From Acidobacteriota bacterium (GTDB taxonomy: Bacteria > Acidobacteriota > Terriglobia > Terriglobales > Acidobacteriaceae): a stretch of DNA of 64,000 nt. Shown here piece by piece: positions 51,072-60,019 of this stretch. Position 1 is the first letter of the stretch. Every line of letters begins with the position of its first letter. The notes under the pieces are model-generated. The model was not told the DNA's origin and did no database searches. It was given only the letters and a program-made list of their open reading frames with translations. The translations under genes and the position numbers were made by a program. The stretch spans positions 130,070 through 194,069 of the forward strand of contig JAFDVW010000017.1 of the NCBI GenBank assembly GCA_018268755.1, read 5' to 3'.

Positions 51072-53156
51072 TTACTTTTCTGCCAGTACTTCGACTCCGT
51101 AGGGCGGAAGCTCGACCCGGTTGCTCTCTTTGTCGCTGATCAGGAGTTTCATCGTCCGCGGTAGCGGGACGGTGCGGGCTTCCTGCGCAAAGTTGATCAG
51201 CACAAAAACCTGCTTGCCCGCTCCCATGCGCCGGGAAACTTCTATGTCGGACGGAACCGGCCCAAAGACCGGGGCAACGCCGCTCTCCTTGACCATCCAT
51301 TGCGCCGCTGCCGTCATAAGCTCTTCATCCAACAGCGCGCCGATATAAGTGATGCGTCCTTTGCCGTAAGCCCGGGTAAGTACCGCGGGCTGCTCATCGA
51401 GCCAGCCATTGCTTTTGCCGTACTTCATCAGCACTTGGGTCTCGGGAGATTGCTTGCCCAGTTGCTCCGCCCAGATGGTGCTTTCGCCGCTTCCCCACGC
51501 CCCGGAGATGGGAAAGTCCTTTTCTAGTGCGTAGAACTGCTCCACCCGTCCGCCCAGGGCGTCGACCAGAAATCCGGGCTGCCGCTGCGGCAAAAGCGCG
51601 CTGAACTCATCTTTCATGCCCGCGCGCGGCCCCAGTACGAGATGGCCGCCGTTGCGGGCAAATTCCAGTAATTGCCGCGCGCGTGCTTCGGGGATTAGAT
51701 ACAGACTGGGCGCAACCACCAGCTGGTAGGAATCGAGGGGAGCGTCGGGGCTGATGACGTCGAGCGATTGGGTCAGCGGCCGTAGCGCCTGGTAGTACGA
51801 CCGCAGCACATTCACGTAGTCGTATTTCTGGGTGTGTCTTTGCAGGTCAAGGGCCCAGCGGCTGTCGTAGTCGTTCAACAAGGCGACCTGGGAAATCGGC
51901 CGCGTGCCGCGAAACGCCTCCTGCACCTTGGCAAATTCCTTTCCCAGTTGCTGGATTTCGGCATACACCGGCAGCGGAGTCCCATCCGCGCCCAGCAGGG
52001 AGCCATGGATTTGTTCCTGCCCGTTGAGGGCGCCGCGCCACTGCCAGTACGCGACCCCATCCGAACCATGCGCGATGGCCTGCCAGGCCATGGCCCGGAC
52101 TTCTCCCTTATTGAGGAAGTTGTTTAGCGGGGACCAGTTCACCATGCCGGGCTGGGTTTCCATGACCCAGAAGTTCTCCCGCTTGAAGCCGCGGGTCAGG
52201 TCATGGGTCAGGCCGTTGGAATAGCGGTCTACATGCCCGCTCCCGACATAGTCGTCCCAGGAGGCGAAGCTCAACAGCGTGGAAAGTTCATAGTGGTCGA
52301 AGCCGCCGAAAAATCCCATGAAGTTCGCGGTGATGAATTGCCGCGGATCGATGTGGGCCCGCAGGACGTCGATCTGGTCCTTGTGGTAGTCGAACCAGGT
52401 CTTGGTGGTGAAGCGTTTCCACTCCAGCGCCAGGCCCGGGTTGTGCGATTCCAGGGGCACCGGAATCGGGATTTCCTGCCAGGTGTCGTACGTCTGGCTC
52501 CAGTATGCCGTGGTCCAGTGGGTATTGAGGTCTTCGAGCGTCTTGAATTTGTCTTGCAAATATTCCTGGAACTGCCGCCGTGTCTCCTCGTCATATGACA
52601 TCTGGGCATAGCCCTGTTCGTTGTCAATTTGCCATCCCGCCACATGGGGATTGTGGCCATAGCGAAGTGCCATCTGCTCCGTAATCTTGCGGCACAACTC
52701 GCGATAGCGCGGGGAACTCCCGGAGCCGTGAGCGCGCATGCCATGGATAGCGCGTTCGCCGTTCTCTTCCACGCGCAGGACATCGGGATACTTTTGCGTG
52801 AGCCACGCCGGCGGGGTTGCGGTGGGGGTACCCAGTACGACCACGATGTTGTGTTTGGCCGCCAGTGCAATCGCCCGGTCCAGCCACTCGAAATCATAGT
52901 GGCCTTCGGAAGGTTCCATGCGGCTCCAGGCGAATTCCGCGATGCGCACCATCCTGATATTGGCGGCTTCCATCAGGCGCAAATCTTCTTCCCAACGCGA
53001 CTCCGGCCATTGTTCGGGATACCAGGCGTCTCCTATAAAAATGGCATCACGTCCGGGAATTTGCGTGGGAACCTTGGGGGTTTGGGCGGGGAACGCTGCG
53101 GCCGAAGCAAGAATCAAAGCGCACAGGACAAGGCAATACCGAATATAGGAAGACAT
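51072..53156 (-). CDS. Exported GH42 beta-galactosidase
   Basis: A 694-aa enzyme. GDAWYPEQWPESRWEEDLRLM opens the GH42 barrel. Acid/base Glu180 is in WQIDNEQGY and nucleophile Glu333 in FWVMETQPG. A trimerisation-type middle domain and a beta-galactosidase C-terminal domain (VLINFAQEARTVPLP) follow. It carries an N-terminal signal peptide (hydrophobic 8-22, then FPAQ), whereas many GH42 enzymes are cytoplasmic. It starts 22 bp after the GH31 gene on the same strand, so both are probably controlled by the operator at 55622. It would clip beta-galactose from oligosaccharides. Confidence 0.92.
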   Translation of the reverse strand: MSSYIRYCLVLCALILASAAAFPAQTPKVPTQIPGRDAIFIGDAWYPEQWPESRWEEDLRLMEAANIRMVRIAEFAWSRMEPSEGHYDFEWLDRAIALAAKHNIVVVLGTPTATPPAWLTQKYPDVLRVEENGERAIHGMRAHGSGSSPRYRELCRKITEQMALRYGHNPHVAGWQIDNEQGYAQMSYDEETRRQFQEYLQDKFKTLEDLNTHWTTAYWSQTYDTWQEIPIPVPLESHNPGLALEWKRFTTKTWFDYHKDQIDVLRAHIDPRQFITANFMGFFGGFDHYELSTLLSFASWDDYVGSGHVDRYSNGLTHDLTRGFKRENFWVMETQPGMVNWSPLNNFLNKGEVRAMAWQAIAHGSDGVAYWQWRGALNGQEQIHGSLLGADGTPLPVYAEIQQLGKEFAKVQEAFRGTRPISQVALLNDYDSRWALDLQRHTQKYDYVNVLRSYYQALRPLTQSLDVISPDAPLDSYQLVVAPSLYLIPEARARQLLEFARNGGHLVLGPRAGMKDEFSALLPQRQPGFLVDALGGRVEQFYALEKDFPISGAWGSGESTIWAEQLGKQSPETQVLMKYGKSNGWLDEQPAVLTRAYGKGRITYIGALLDEELMTAAAQWMVKESGVAPVFGPVPSDIEVSRRMGAGKQVFVLINFAQEARTVPLPRTMKLLISDKESNRVELPPYGVEVLAEK

Positions 53157-53178
53157 AACCCCTCGTTTCTAAGAATGC

Positions 53179-55515
53179 TTAGGGTGTGATCGTAATGGGT
53201 TGACCGGAATAAGAGATAGTTTGGTCAGGCCGGTCTTCCGCCTGGACCCCCGTTCCATGCTTCTCTCGCACAAAAATAATGTGGAACGTACGCGTGGCCA
53301 GCATGCCGGGGAAAGACCCTTGGCGAGCGCCGATGGTCAGCTTTTTGCCGGCATCGTCCCAATGCAGCGGAATGGTCGCATAGGCGCCCTTCTCATAGTT
53401 GTAATTGTCATTTTCATCTTCGTAGAAAGTGAAGTCGCCGTCGGCCCCGCGATAGATGCGCAACTCGATCGGATCGGCAGGCCTTTGCGTGGCCCATTCC
53501 ATGGCCGGACCCAGCGGCAGAATGGACCCGGCGCGCACGTAGAGCGGAAGTTGGTCCAGCGTGGTTGCGGCGTCGATGTAACGTCCCCCTTGCAGCACAG
53601 TCCCGTTCCAGAAGTCATACCACTTGGCTTGCGGAAGATAGAGGTGCCGCGTGGTTGCGTTGGCCTCGGTCACCGGATTCACCAGAAACGCCGGTCCATA
53701 CATGAACTGGTCGCCGATGTTCTGCGCTTCCACGTCGGCGCGGAAGTCCATGACCAGCGGCCGCATGGGCGTGTAGGACGCGCTGGTGGTTTTCCAGGCC
53801 AAGGAATAAATGTAGGGCAGCATGCGGTAGCGCAAAGTGTCGAAATCGACCAGGATCTTCTGCGCCTCCGGCCCGTAAGACCACAATTCATTTTCATCCG
53901 GCACGCGCGTGCCGTGAACGCGCAGGATGGGATTGAAGGTCGCATACTGGAACCAGCGGACGAACACTTCGCGGAACGAGGGATCGCTGGGACTGCCGAA
54001 GACAAATCCCCCCACGTCGGTCGTCCAATAAGGAAGCCCGGAGAGCGCGAAGTTCAGGCCCGCCGGAATCTGCCGCTTCAGGCTGAAGAAGTCGGAGTTG
54101 ATGTCACCCGACCATGCGGTCACGCCATAGCGCTGGTCGCCGGCAAACGCCGAACGCGAAAGAATGAAGACGCGCTTGCGGTCGCTGGCGCTGCGCTGCC
54201 CGTCGTAGACCGCGCCCGTCGTCATCAGGGGATATAGATTGAGATATTTGTCTCCGCTGCCAATGGCCAGCTTGTGTCCCAGCAGAATATTTTCTTCCTG
54301 GCCTTCGGTTTCCGGCTCGGTAGTGTCCAGCCACCAAGCGTCGAGACCGATCTGGAACAGGGCCTCATTCATCAGGCTCCAATAAAATTTGCGGGCTTCA
54401 GGACTGGTCGCGTCATACACCGCCATGCCATCGGTATGGTAAGGCGGCTTGGCAAATTTGAATTTGTCCACAAACCATCCATGTTTTTCCATCTCGCTGT
54501 ATTCCGTCGAGCCCGGTTCGAAAAACGGCCACACCGAGATCATGAGATGAAAATTCATGCGATGCAGCTCGTCCACCATCCCCTTGGGATCGGGATAGTT
54601 CCTGTTGAAGACGTGCTCGCCTTTGCGGTTCCACCAGAACCAGTCCTGCACAATGTTGTCCACGGGAATGTGCAGCTGCCGGTATTTCTTGGCAATGCCC
54701 AACAGCTCTTCCTGCGATTTGTAGCGGTTCTTACACTGCCAGAAGCCGTAGGCCCAGCGCCCAAACATGGGGGCCTGCCCGGTCAATTCCCGGTAGCCGG
54801 CAACGATCTGGTCCATCTCCGGACCGTAGAGGAAGTAATAATCCAGAACGTCGACCGCCTCCGAGGTGATGTACATGTAGTTGGCAAAGCGGTTGTTGAC
54901 CCGGCTGCGCGCCGTGCTGTTCCAGTAAATGCCGTAACCTTTGCTCGAGACCAGCAGGGGTATGGAGATGTTGGTGTTGTCCTGCGAAAGATCAACGGAT
55001 TCGCCGCGGTAGTTCCACACCCCAGCCTGGTGCTGGCCTAATCCGTAAAGCCCCTCGCGCGAGCCGTAGATATTGAAAAACGATTCCGCGCGATACGCGT
55101 CTGGCACGCTCCCTTTGGTCAGTTTGCGGGTGGCCTCCGTGATCAGAGTGTTGCCTTGCCGATCGGCATAGGTAATGGCGCCATCCTTGCGAGCGACCGT
55201 GATTTTCACTTTGGCCGTGGTCAGCATCACGCTGTCGTCTTTTGTATCGAAATCCCACGCCGGAGCCGGCCAGCTTTGCTTAACAATTACGTATTCCGGG
55301 CGTTCGGGGAAGGAGGAGGTCGCGGAATAAAGAATACGAAGTATGGAATCGGAGCAGACCTGGATCTTCAGCGTACCGGTCTGCATGGTGAGAACCACGC
55401 CGTCCAGCTGCTTCTGGACACCGATGACTGGGTTCATGGGAGACCACTGCGCGGAAGCAGCGGCCGCGAACAGAAAGAGGGCGAGAGCGCTTCGGAAAAG
55501 GTGAGGGATGCGCAT
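53179..55515 (-). CDS. Exported GH31 alpha-xylosidase/alpha-glucosidase
   Basis: A 778-aa enzyme with a signal peptide (MRIPHLFRSALALFLFAAAA). It has the GH31 N-terminal sandwich, GQHQAGVWNYRG, the barrel with DWFWWNRKGEHVFNRNYPDP, nucleophile Asp397 in WWLDTTEPE and acid/base Asp471 in TAWSGDINSDF. The nucleophile context WLDTTEPE resembles xyloglucan alpha-xylosidases. The start at 55515 begins with the signal; 26 upstream codons were dropped. It heads a GH31-GH42 operon with a LacI-type operator about 107 bp upstream. Together with GH42 and xylulokinase it suggests xyloglucan side-chain use. Confidence 0.92.
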   Translation of the reverse strand: MRIPHLFRSALALFLFAAAASAQWSPMNPVIGVQKQLDGVVLTMQTGTLKIQVCSDSILRILYSATSSFPERPEYVIVKQSWPAPAWDFDTKDDSVMLTTAKVKITVARKDGAITYADRQGNTLITEATRKLTKGSVPDAYRAESFFNIYGSREGLYGLGQHQAGVWNYRGESVDLSQDNTNISIPLLVSSKGYGIYWNSTARSRVNNRFANYMYITSEAVDVLDYYFLYGPEMDQIVAGYRELTGQAPMFGRWAYGFWQCKNRYKSQEELLGIAKKYRQLHIPVDNIVQDWFWWNRKGEHVFNRNYPDPKGMVDELHRMNFHLMISVWPFFEPGSTEYSEMEKHGWFVDKFKFAKPPYHTDGMAVYDATSPEARKFYWSLMNEALFQIGLDAWWLDTTEPETEGQEENILLGHKLAIGSGDKYLNLYPLMTTGAVYDGQRSASDRKRVFILSRSAFAGDQRYGVTAWSGDINSDFFSLKRQIPAGLNFALSGLPYWTTDVGGFVFGSPSDPSFREVFVRWFQYATFNPILRVHGTRVPDENELWSYGPEAQKILVDFDTLRYRMLPYIYSLAWKTTSASYTPMRPLVMDFRADVEAQNIGDQFMYGPAFLVNPVTEANATTRHLYLPQAKWYDFWNGTVLQGGRYIDAATTLDQLPLYVRAGSILPLGPAMEWATQRPADPIELRIYRGADGDFTFYEDENDNYNYEKGAYATIPLHWDDAGKKLTIGARQGSFPGMLATRTFHIIFVREKHGTGVQAEDRPDQTISYSGQPITITP

Positions 55516-55621
55516 AAAAAAATCCGCAGGAACGGGATGACTAGAGTGACCCTTGCGATCGGAGGCCCAAAAAACCCAGAGGCAATCTGGCACTCCGGCG
55601 GACGAAAGTCAATGACTTTTT

Positions 55622-55633
55622 GTAAACGTTTAC
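55622..55633. promoter_or_regulatory. LacI-family operator, site 2 (GH31-GH42 operon)
   Basis: GTAAACGTTTAC is identical over 12 bp to the operator between galK and the lacI gene. It lies about 107 bp upstream of the GH31 start on the minus strand. Confidence 0.8.
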
Positions 55634-56007
55634 GGTGTGATTCTACGGCCCTTTCCGGAGTAGCATACGGCCGGAGAATTTCGGCGGATTTTTGACGCAG
55701 GTACTCTGCTTGCTCCTCCTCTCACGGCTCCGAACTGCTGCATCATTTCTCTCGACGGTCTTCGGTAACCCCCTAGTGGATCCTTAGGAAAACGTGATCG
55801 ACGTCCTATGAGGACCGCAAACCAACGCCCAAGAGCGACCAGGTTGAGCAAGATTTTGGGCCTTTGCAGAAGCCGTCCGTACCCCGGCACGGGGACCGCG
55901 GGGGCGAATACCAGTACGCGCTTTACATTCTGCAAAAATTCTACGAGGAGTTCGGGTGCAACCCGGAAATGGCGGCTTTCCATTCCCTTCAAACTCGGAT
56001 AGGATGT
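55634..56007. other. Spacer between two LacI-type operators
   Basis: 374 bp separating the divergent GH31 and reductase genes, flanked by operators at both ends. An open frame at about 55799-56046 has a protein-like part but no start codon with a ribosome-binding site. It may be noise or a remnant. The two operators are about 390 bp apart, a spacing that would permit looping. Confidence 0.45.
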
Positions 56008-56031
56008 CTTTTCGTAATCGTTTACGAAAAG
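56008..56031. promoter_or_regulatory. LacI-family operator, site 3 (reductase-xylulokinase operon)
   Basis: Two perfect 10-bp arms, CTTTTCGTAA (56008-56017) and TTACGAAAAG (56022-56031), flank TCGT. The inner 12-mer GTAATCGTTTAC (56014-56025) matches the other two operators at 11 of 12 positions. It lies 54 bp upstream of the reductase ATG. Confidence 0.8.
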
Positions 56032-56084
56032 GAAATTTTCTAATTTTACTTTGCCCGCCAGGGCAGAATCGGACACGGGAAACC

Positions 56085-57050
56085 ATGCAATATCGCAAGT
56101 TTGGACGCACCGGATGGCAAGTCAGCGACATCGCCCACGGGCTCTGGGGCATGAGCGGTTGGAGCGGCTCGGAAGACGAAGAGTCCTTGCAGGCCCTGCA
56201 ACTGGCCGTTGATTTGGGCGGCAACTTCTTCGATACCGCCTGGGCCTATGGCGACGGCAAAAGCGATGGCCTGCTGGGCCAGATTCTCGCGCGTAACTCC
56301 GGCAAGCGGCTGTATGCGGCTTCCAAAATTCCTCCTAAGAATGGGCGCTGGCCTTCGCATGGTCCTTACAAAGATGTGTTTCCCGCGGACCATGTCTTTG
56401 GTTTCGCCGACCAGATCCGCGACAAGCTAGGAACAGGTTCCATTGACCTTTTACAGTTCCACGTCTGGGACGACGCCTGGACCGACGAACCTGAGTTCCG
56501 CGCCACGGTGGAAAAACTAAAGCGCGACGGCACGATTCGCGCCTTCGGTTTGAGCTTGAATCGCTGGGAGCCGGACAATGGCCTGAAAGCCATTCGCACC
56601 GGCCTGGTCGACGCGGTGCAAGTCATCTACAACATCTTCGACCAGGCCCCCGAAGACCATCTCTTTCCCTTGTGCCGCGAGTTGAACATCGGCGTCATTG
56701 CTCGCGTGCCGCTGGATGAAGGCAGCTTGGGCGGCAAGATGACGCCGGAGACAAAGTTTCCGGCCAGTGATTGGCGTTCCAAATATTTCGGCCCGGAGAA
56801 CCTGAAAAGCACGCTGGCCCGGGTCGACCGGCTGAAGGCCGATGTGCCGTCTTCCTTGACGCTACCGGAGGCGGCGCTGCGCTTCATCCTTTCCGAGCCG
56901 GCCGTCAGCACCAGCATTATCGGCATGCGCAAGCTCAGCCATGTGCGCGCCAATATTGCGACCAGCGATGCCGGCCCGCTCGATGCGGCGCTGCTTGAGA
57001 AACTCCGGTCGCATCGCTGGGACCGCAAGCCGCAGCGCTGGTCGGACTAA
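56085..57050 (+). CDS. Aldo/keto reductase, sugar-operon member
   Basis: A 321-aa AKR of the YajO/Gcy-like type. The N-terminus is MQYRKFGRTGWQVSDIAHGLWGM. Catalytic residues appear in NFFDTAWAYGDG (Asp, Tyr), AASKIPP (Lys) and LLQFHVWDD (His), with cofactor-binding segments VIYNIFDQAPE and ARVPLDEGSLGG. ATG at 56085 was selected because the longer frame crosses the operator. It leads the operon with xylulokinase, which starts 59 bp later, so it may reduce or epimerise a pentose or xylose derivative in that route. NAD(P)H use is inferred from the family. Confidence 0.9.
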   Translation: MQYRKFGRTGWQVSDIAHGLWGMSGWSGSEDEESLQALQLAVDLGGNFFDTAWAYGDGKSDGLLGQILARNSGKRLYAASKIPPKNGRWPSHGPYKDVFPADHVFGFADQIRDKLGTGSIDLLQFHVWDDAWTDEPEFRATVEKLKRDGTIRAFGLSLNRWEPDNGLKAIRTGLVDAVQVIYNIFDQAPEDHLFPLCRELNIGVIARVPLDEGSLGGKMTPETKFPASDWRSKYFGPENLKSTLARVDRLKADVPSSLTLPEAALRFILSEPAVSTSIIGMRKLSHVRANIATSDAGPLDAALLEKLRSHRWDRKPQRWSD

Positions 57051-57109
57051 GCCGCAAAAGCGGAGATGCGGCTCGTAACCTAACCCAATCGCGATACAGG
57101 GAGGCGCTT

Positions 57110-58606
57110 ATCAACTTCTTAGGCATCGACGTTGGCACCGGAGGAACGCGCGCGGTCGTTATTAACGAGCAGGGACGGCTCATCGCCTCCGCCACCGCGG
57201 AGCACGAGCCTTTCGCCTCGCCCCAAATCGGCTGGGCCGAACAGCATCCGGAAGACTGGTGGAAAGCGTGTAGCGCGGCCGTCCGCAAAGCTCTCGAAAA
57301 GGGCAAGCTGCGCGGCGAGGACATTGCCTGCGTGGGCTTCTCCGGGCAAATGCATGGCGCCGTCATGCTTGACGAAAAAGACCGTGTGGTGCGCCCGGCG
57401 CTCATCTGGTGCGATGTGCGGACGGAAGAGCAGTGCGCGCAGCTCAACCAAAAAATCGGCGCGCAAAGGATCATTGAGCTCACCTGCAATCCGGCGCTTC
57501 CCAACTTCACCCTGACCAAATTTCTCTGGGTACAGCAATACGAGCCGGACAACTGGAAGCAGGTGCGCTCGGTCATGCTGCCGAAAGACTATGTGCGCTT
57601 TCGCCTGACCGGCGAGCGAGCGATTGATATGGCCGATGCCTCCGGCACGCTGATGCTGGACGTCGCACATCGCCGTTGGTCGAAGGAGATGCTGGCGGCG
57701 GCCGAAATTGACGAGCGCCTGCTGCCCCAACTCTTCGAGTCGCCCGACGTGTGCGGGCAGGTTTCTTCCGAGGGCGCTTCCGCCACCGGCTTAAAAGCCG
57801 GGACCCCGGTCGTGGCCGGGGCCGGCGATCAGGCTGCGGGCGCGACCGGCATGGGCATTGTTCTGCCCGGCGCAGTCAGCGCGACCATTGGCACTTCCGG
57901 CGTGGTTTTTGCCGCGACCGACCGGCCCGCCCTCGACCCCAAAGGCCGGCTGCATACTTTCTGCCACGCTATTCCCGGCCGCTGGCACGTTATGGGCGTG
58001 ACCCAGGCGGCGGGCCTTTCGCTGCGCTGGTTCCGCGATCAGTTCGGCGCCGGCCAGGACGATGGCCGCGATCCCTATGATCGCCTGAGCGACGAGGCCG
58101 CGCACATCGCCCCCGGGTGCGACGGCTTGCTGTGGACTCCCTACCTCATGGGCGAACGCACGCCGCACCTGGACGGCAAAGCCCGCGCCGCGTTGGTCGG
58201 ACTCACCGCCTCGCACACGCGCGCGCATATTGTCCGTGCCATTCTGGAAGGGGTGGCCTTCAGCTTGCGCGATACCTTCACCATCTTCGCCGGTATGAAT
58301 GTTCCCGTGCGCAGCATTCGTCTAGGTGGGGGTGGGGCACGTTCATCGTTGTGGCGGCAAATCCAGGCCGACGTCTATGGGCACGAAGTCGAGATCGTTG
58401 AGGCCGAGGAAGGCGCCGCCTACGGTGCGGCGATTCTCGCCGGGGTCGGTGCGAAACACTGGGCAACGGTCGACGCCGCTTGCCAGGCGGTGGTGCGGGT
58501 GGCCCAGCGCGTGTCCGTGAAGGCGGAAGCGGCCGCGGTCATGAACGCAAACTACACTGCATTTCAGCGCGTCTATCCCGCGACCAAGGCCATTTTTAAG
58601 GCCTGA
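57110..58606 (+). CDS. xylB: Xylulokinase (FGGY family), apparent ATC start
   Basis: A 498-aa sugar kinase converting xylulose to xylulose-5-phosphate. The N-terminal phosphate loop NFLGIDVGTGGTRAVVIN lies upstream of any ATG, GTG or TTG in frame. GGGAGG (57099-57104) sits five bases before an ATC at 57110, which gives the expected family start and length. CVGFSGQMHGAV, AGAGDQAAGATGMG and LGGGGARSSLWRQIQADVYG are typical of XylB. A start at the next GTG (57332) would delete the first phosphate-binding strand. ATC is a very rare initiation codon, so a sequencing error is the alternative. In operon with the aldo/keto reductase. Confidence 0.88.
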   Translation: MNFLGIDVGTGGTRAVVINEQGRLIASATAEHEPFASPQIGWAEQHPEDWWKACSAAVRKALEKGKLRGEDIACVGFSGQMHGAVMLDEKDRVVRPALIWCDVRTEEQCAQLNQKIGAQRIIELTCNPALPNFTLTKFLWVQQYEPDNWKQVRSVMLPKDYVRFRLTGERAIDMADASGTLMLDVAHRRWSKEMLAAAEIDERLLPQLFESPDVCGQVSSEGASATGLKAGTPVVAGAGDQAAGATGMGIVLPGAVSATIGTSGVVFAATDRPALDPKGRLHTFCHAIPGRWHVMGVTQAAGLSLRWFRDQFGAGQDDGRDPYDRLSDEAAHIAPGCDGLLWTPYLMGERTPHLDGKARAALVGLTASHTRAHIVRAILEGVAFSLRDTFTIFAGMNVPVRSIRLGGGGARSSLWRQIQADVYGHEVEIVEAEEGAAYGAAILAGVGAKHWATVDAACQAVVRVAQRVSVKAEAAAVMNANYTAFQRVYPATKAIFKA

Positions 58607-58668
58607 GCCGCGCCCAAACAGTCAACCTTAAGCGGCCCTCCCGTTGTCTAATCTAGAGGAGGGGCTGC

Positions 58669-59964
58669 GTGAGAGTTTGGGCCAAACTGATCACGGGTAT
58701 TGGGCTTGCCGGCGTGCTGTCCGGGGCAGGCTATGTGGGCTACCGTACCTGGCCGCGCCCGCTGCAGGTATCGATGCCTGCCTATCCCTCTCCCATCCTC
58801 CGCGAGGGAAAAATCCAGACCCCCTTTCCGGCCCGCACTCTTCTTGCCGATGTCAGCAGTTTTGACGATGGCCTCTCGGCGTATCTCTGGTACGACTATC
58901 TGCGCGGGCGCGCGCAAGTTGATCCCAACCAGGTGCTCATTACGGTCCAAGAACAGGCGGAAAAGCCGGAATACAAATTGTCCATGGTGTTGCCTAATGA
59001 CGCGTCTGCCGTCATCCCATTTCTCAGTGGTCTGCAGGCCAGGGGATACATCCAGAGCTATACGCTGCTCTTCTCCAATTCCGCAGAACTCCGCGGACGG
59101 CAGGAGCAGACCAGCGTCTTCACCGCCGCCTACCATGGCCCGGCACAGCAGAAGCTGGAGACCCTCTCCGACAAAGAATTACTGCCTTCCCTGGCGCGTT
59201 TTCTGATTTTCAAGTCGCGTACCGATCCGCGTACCCGCTCGCTGGCGGGACCAAAGAGTCTCGACGGGGAGGAGGCCGCGGACCTGGCCGCCGATATTAT
59301 CGCCGTGGCGCGTTTCTATGATTTGCCGGTCGACGTTTTCCTGGGCATCGGCGCCATGGAAAATAACTATATGAACGTGCCGGGCGACCTCGAACACACC
59401 ATCTGGAAACGCAAGGCAGCTAAGGACGACATCGTGCTCAAGCGCCAGCGCCGCCGCGTGCTGGTCAGCAATTTTTCCGTCGGCGTCTGGCAGATTACCC
59501 GCGAGACCCTGCGTTACGCGCATGCTCTCTATCGCAAAGACCAGCGTGATTATTCCCAGTTGCCGGAGCGCTTGCGGCCGCCCCAGGCCCTGGAGCTCGA
59601 CCTGACCAATTCCCACGTCCTCACGACCTATGCAGGGCTCTTGCTGCGCGATCTGCTCGACCGCTTCCATGGAGATGTGCAACTGGCGGTGGGCGCCTAT
59701 AACGGTGGGCCGCGCAATCCCAACGCTCAGTATGCGGCCGGGGTCGGCATGGTTTCCCAATATGCCCGGAATGTGCTGGAGCGGGTCAACGCCCTGAACC
59801 AGGCCAGCGTGGCCCAGAACGCTGCAGCGCCGGCCGGTCTGGAGCCCACTTCTCCTCAGAGTGTGCCCGAGACGCGCTGCTACTTCCCCCAGGATCTTTC
59901 CGCTGACACCATGGAAGTCCACCAGCCGCGGGGAATTCACGAGCCTTTAATCTGCCAGCAATGA
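58669..59964 (+). CDS. Lytic transglycosylase-like (SLT domain) protein
   Basis: A 431-aa envelope protein. One N-terminal membrane or signal helix (residues 6-24) is followed by a region of about 160 residues without a known domain, then an SLT-type domain (about 210-390). The presumed catalytic Glu is in FLGIGAMENNYMN, where most relatives have Glu-Ser. Family segments NFSVGVWQITRETL and AVGAYNGGPRNPN...YARNVLERV follow. It would cleave peptidoglycan non-hydrolytically in the periplasm. GTG start preceded by GAGGAGGGG. Monocistronic, upstream of an OmpR-type regulator. Confidence 0.82.
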   Translation: MRVWAKLITGIGLAGVLSGAGYVGYRTWPRPLQVSMPAYPSPILREGKIQTPFPARTLLADVSSFDDGLSAYLWYDYLRGRAQVDPNQVLITVQEQAEKPEYKLSMVLPNDASAVIPFLSGLQARGYIQSYTLLFSNSAELRGRQEQTSVFTAAYHGPAQQKLETLSDKELLPSLARFLIFKSRTDPRTRSLAGPKSLDGEEAADLAADIIAVARFYDLPVDVFLGIGAMENNYMNVPGDLEHTIWKRKAAKDDIVLKRQRRRVLVSNFSVGVWQITRETLRYAHALYRKDQRDYSQLPERLRPPQALELDLTNSHVLTTYAGLLLRDLLDRFHGDVQLAVGAYNGGPRNPNAQYAAGVGMVSQYARNVLERVNALNQASVAQNAAAPAGLEPTSPQSVPETRCYFPQDLSADTMEVHQPRGIHEPLICQQ

Positions 59965-60019
59965 TCCTGCAATATAAGTCGCGCAAACTCTTCAAAAGAA
60001 ACGACGACGGCTGATAGAC

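Noticed and set aside
55799..56046. Open frame with a protein-like part (GGEYQYALYILQKFYEEFG) between two operators
   Set aside because: No start codon with a ribosome-binding site, its end crosses operator site 3, and no family is recognised. It could be a gene remnant, but the sequence alone does not support a call.
55630..56076. 148-codon minus-strand frame upstream of GH31
   Set aside because: It would cover the LacI-type site at 56008 and nearly reach the one at 55622, and its start lacks a Shine-Dalgarno site.
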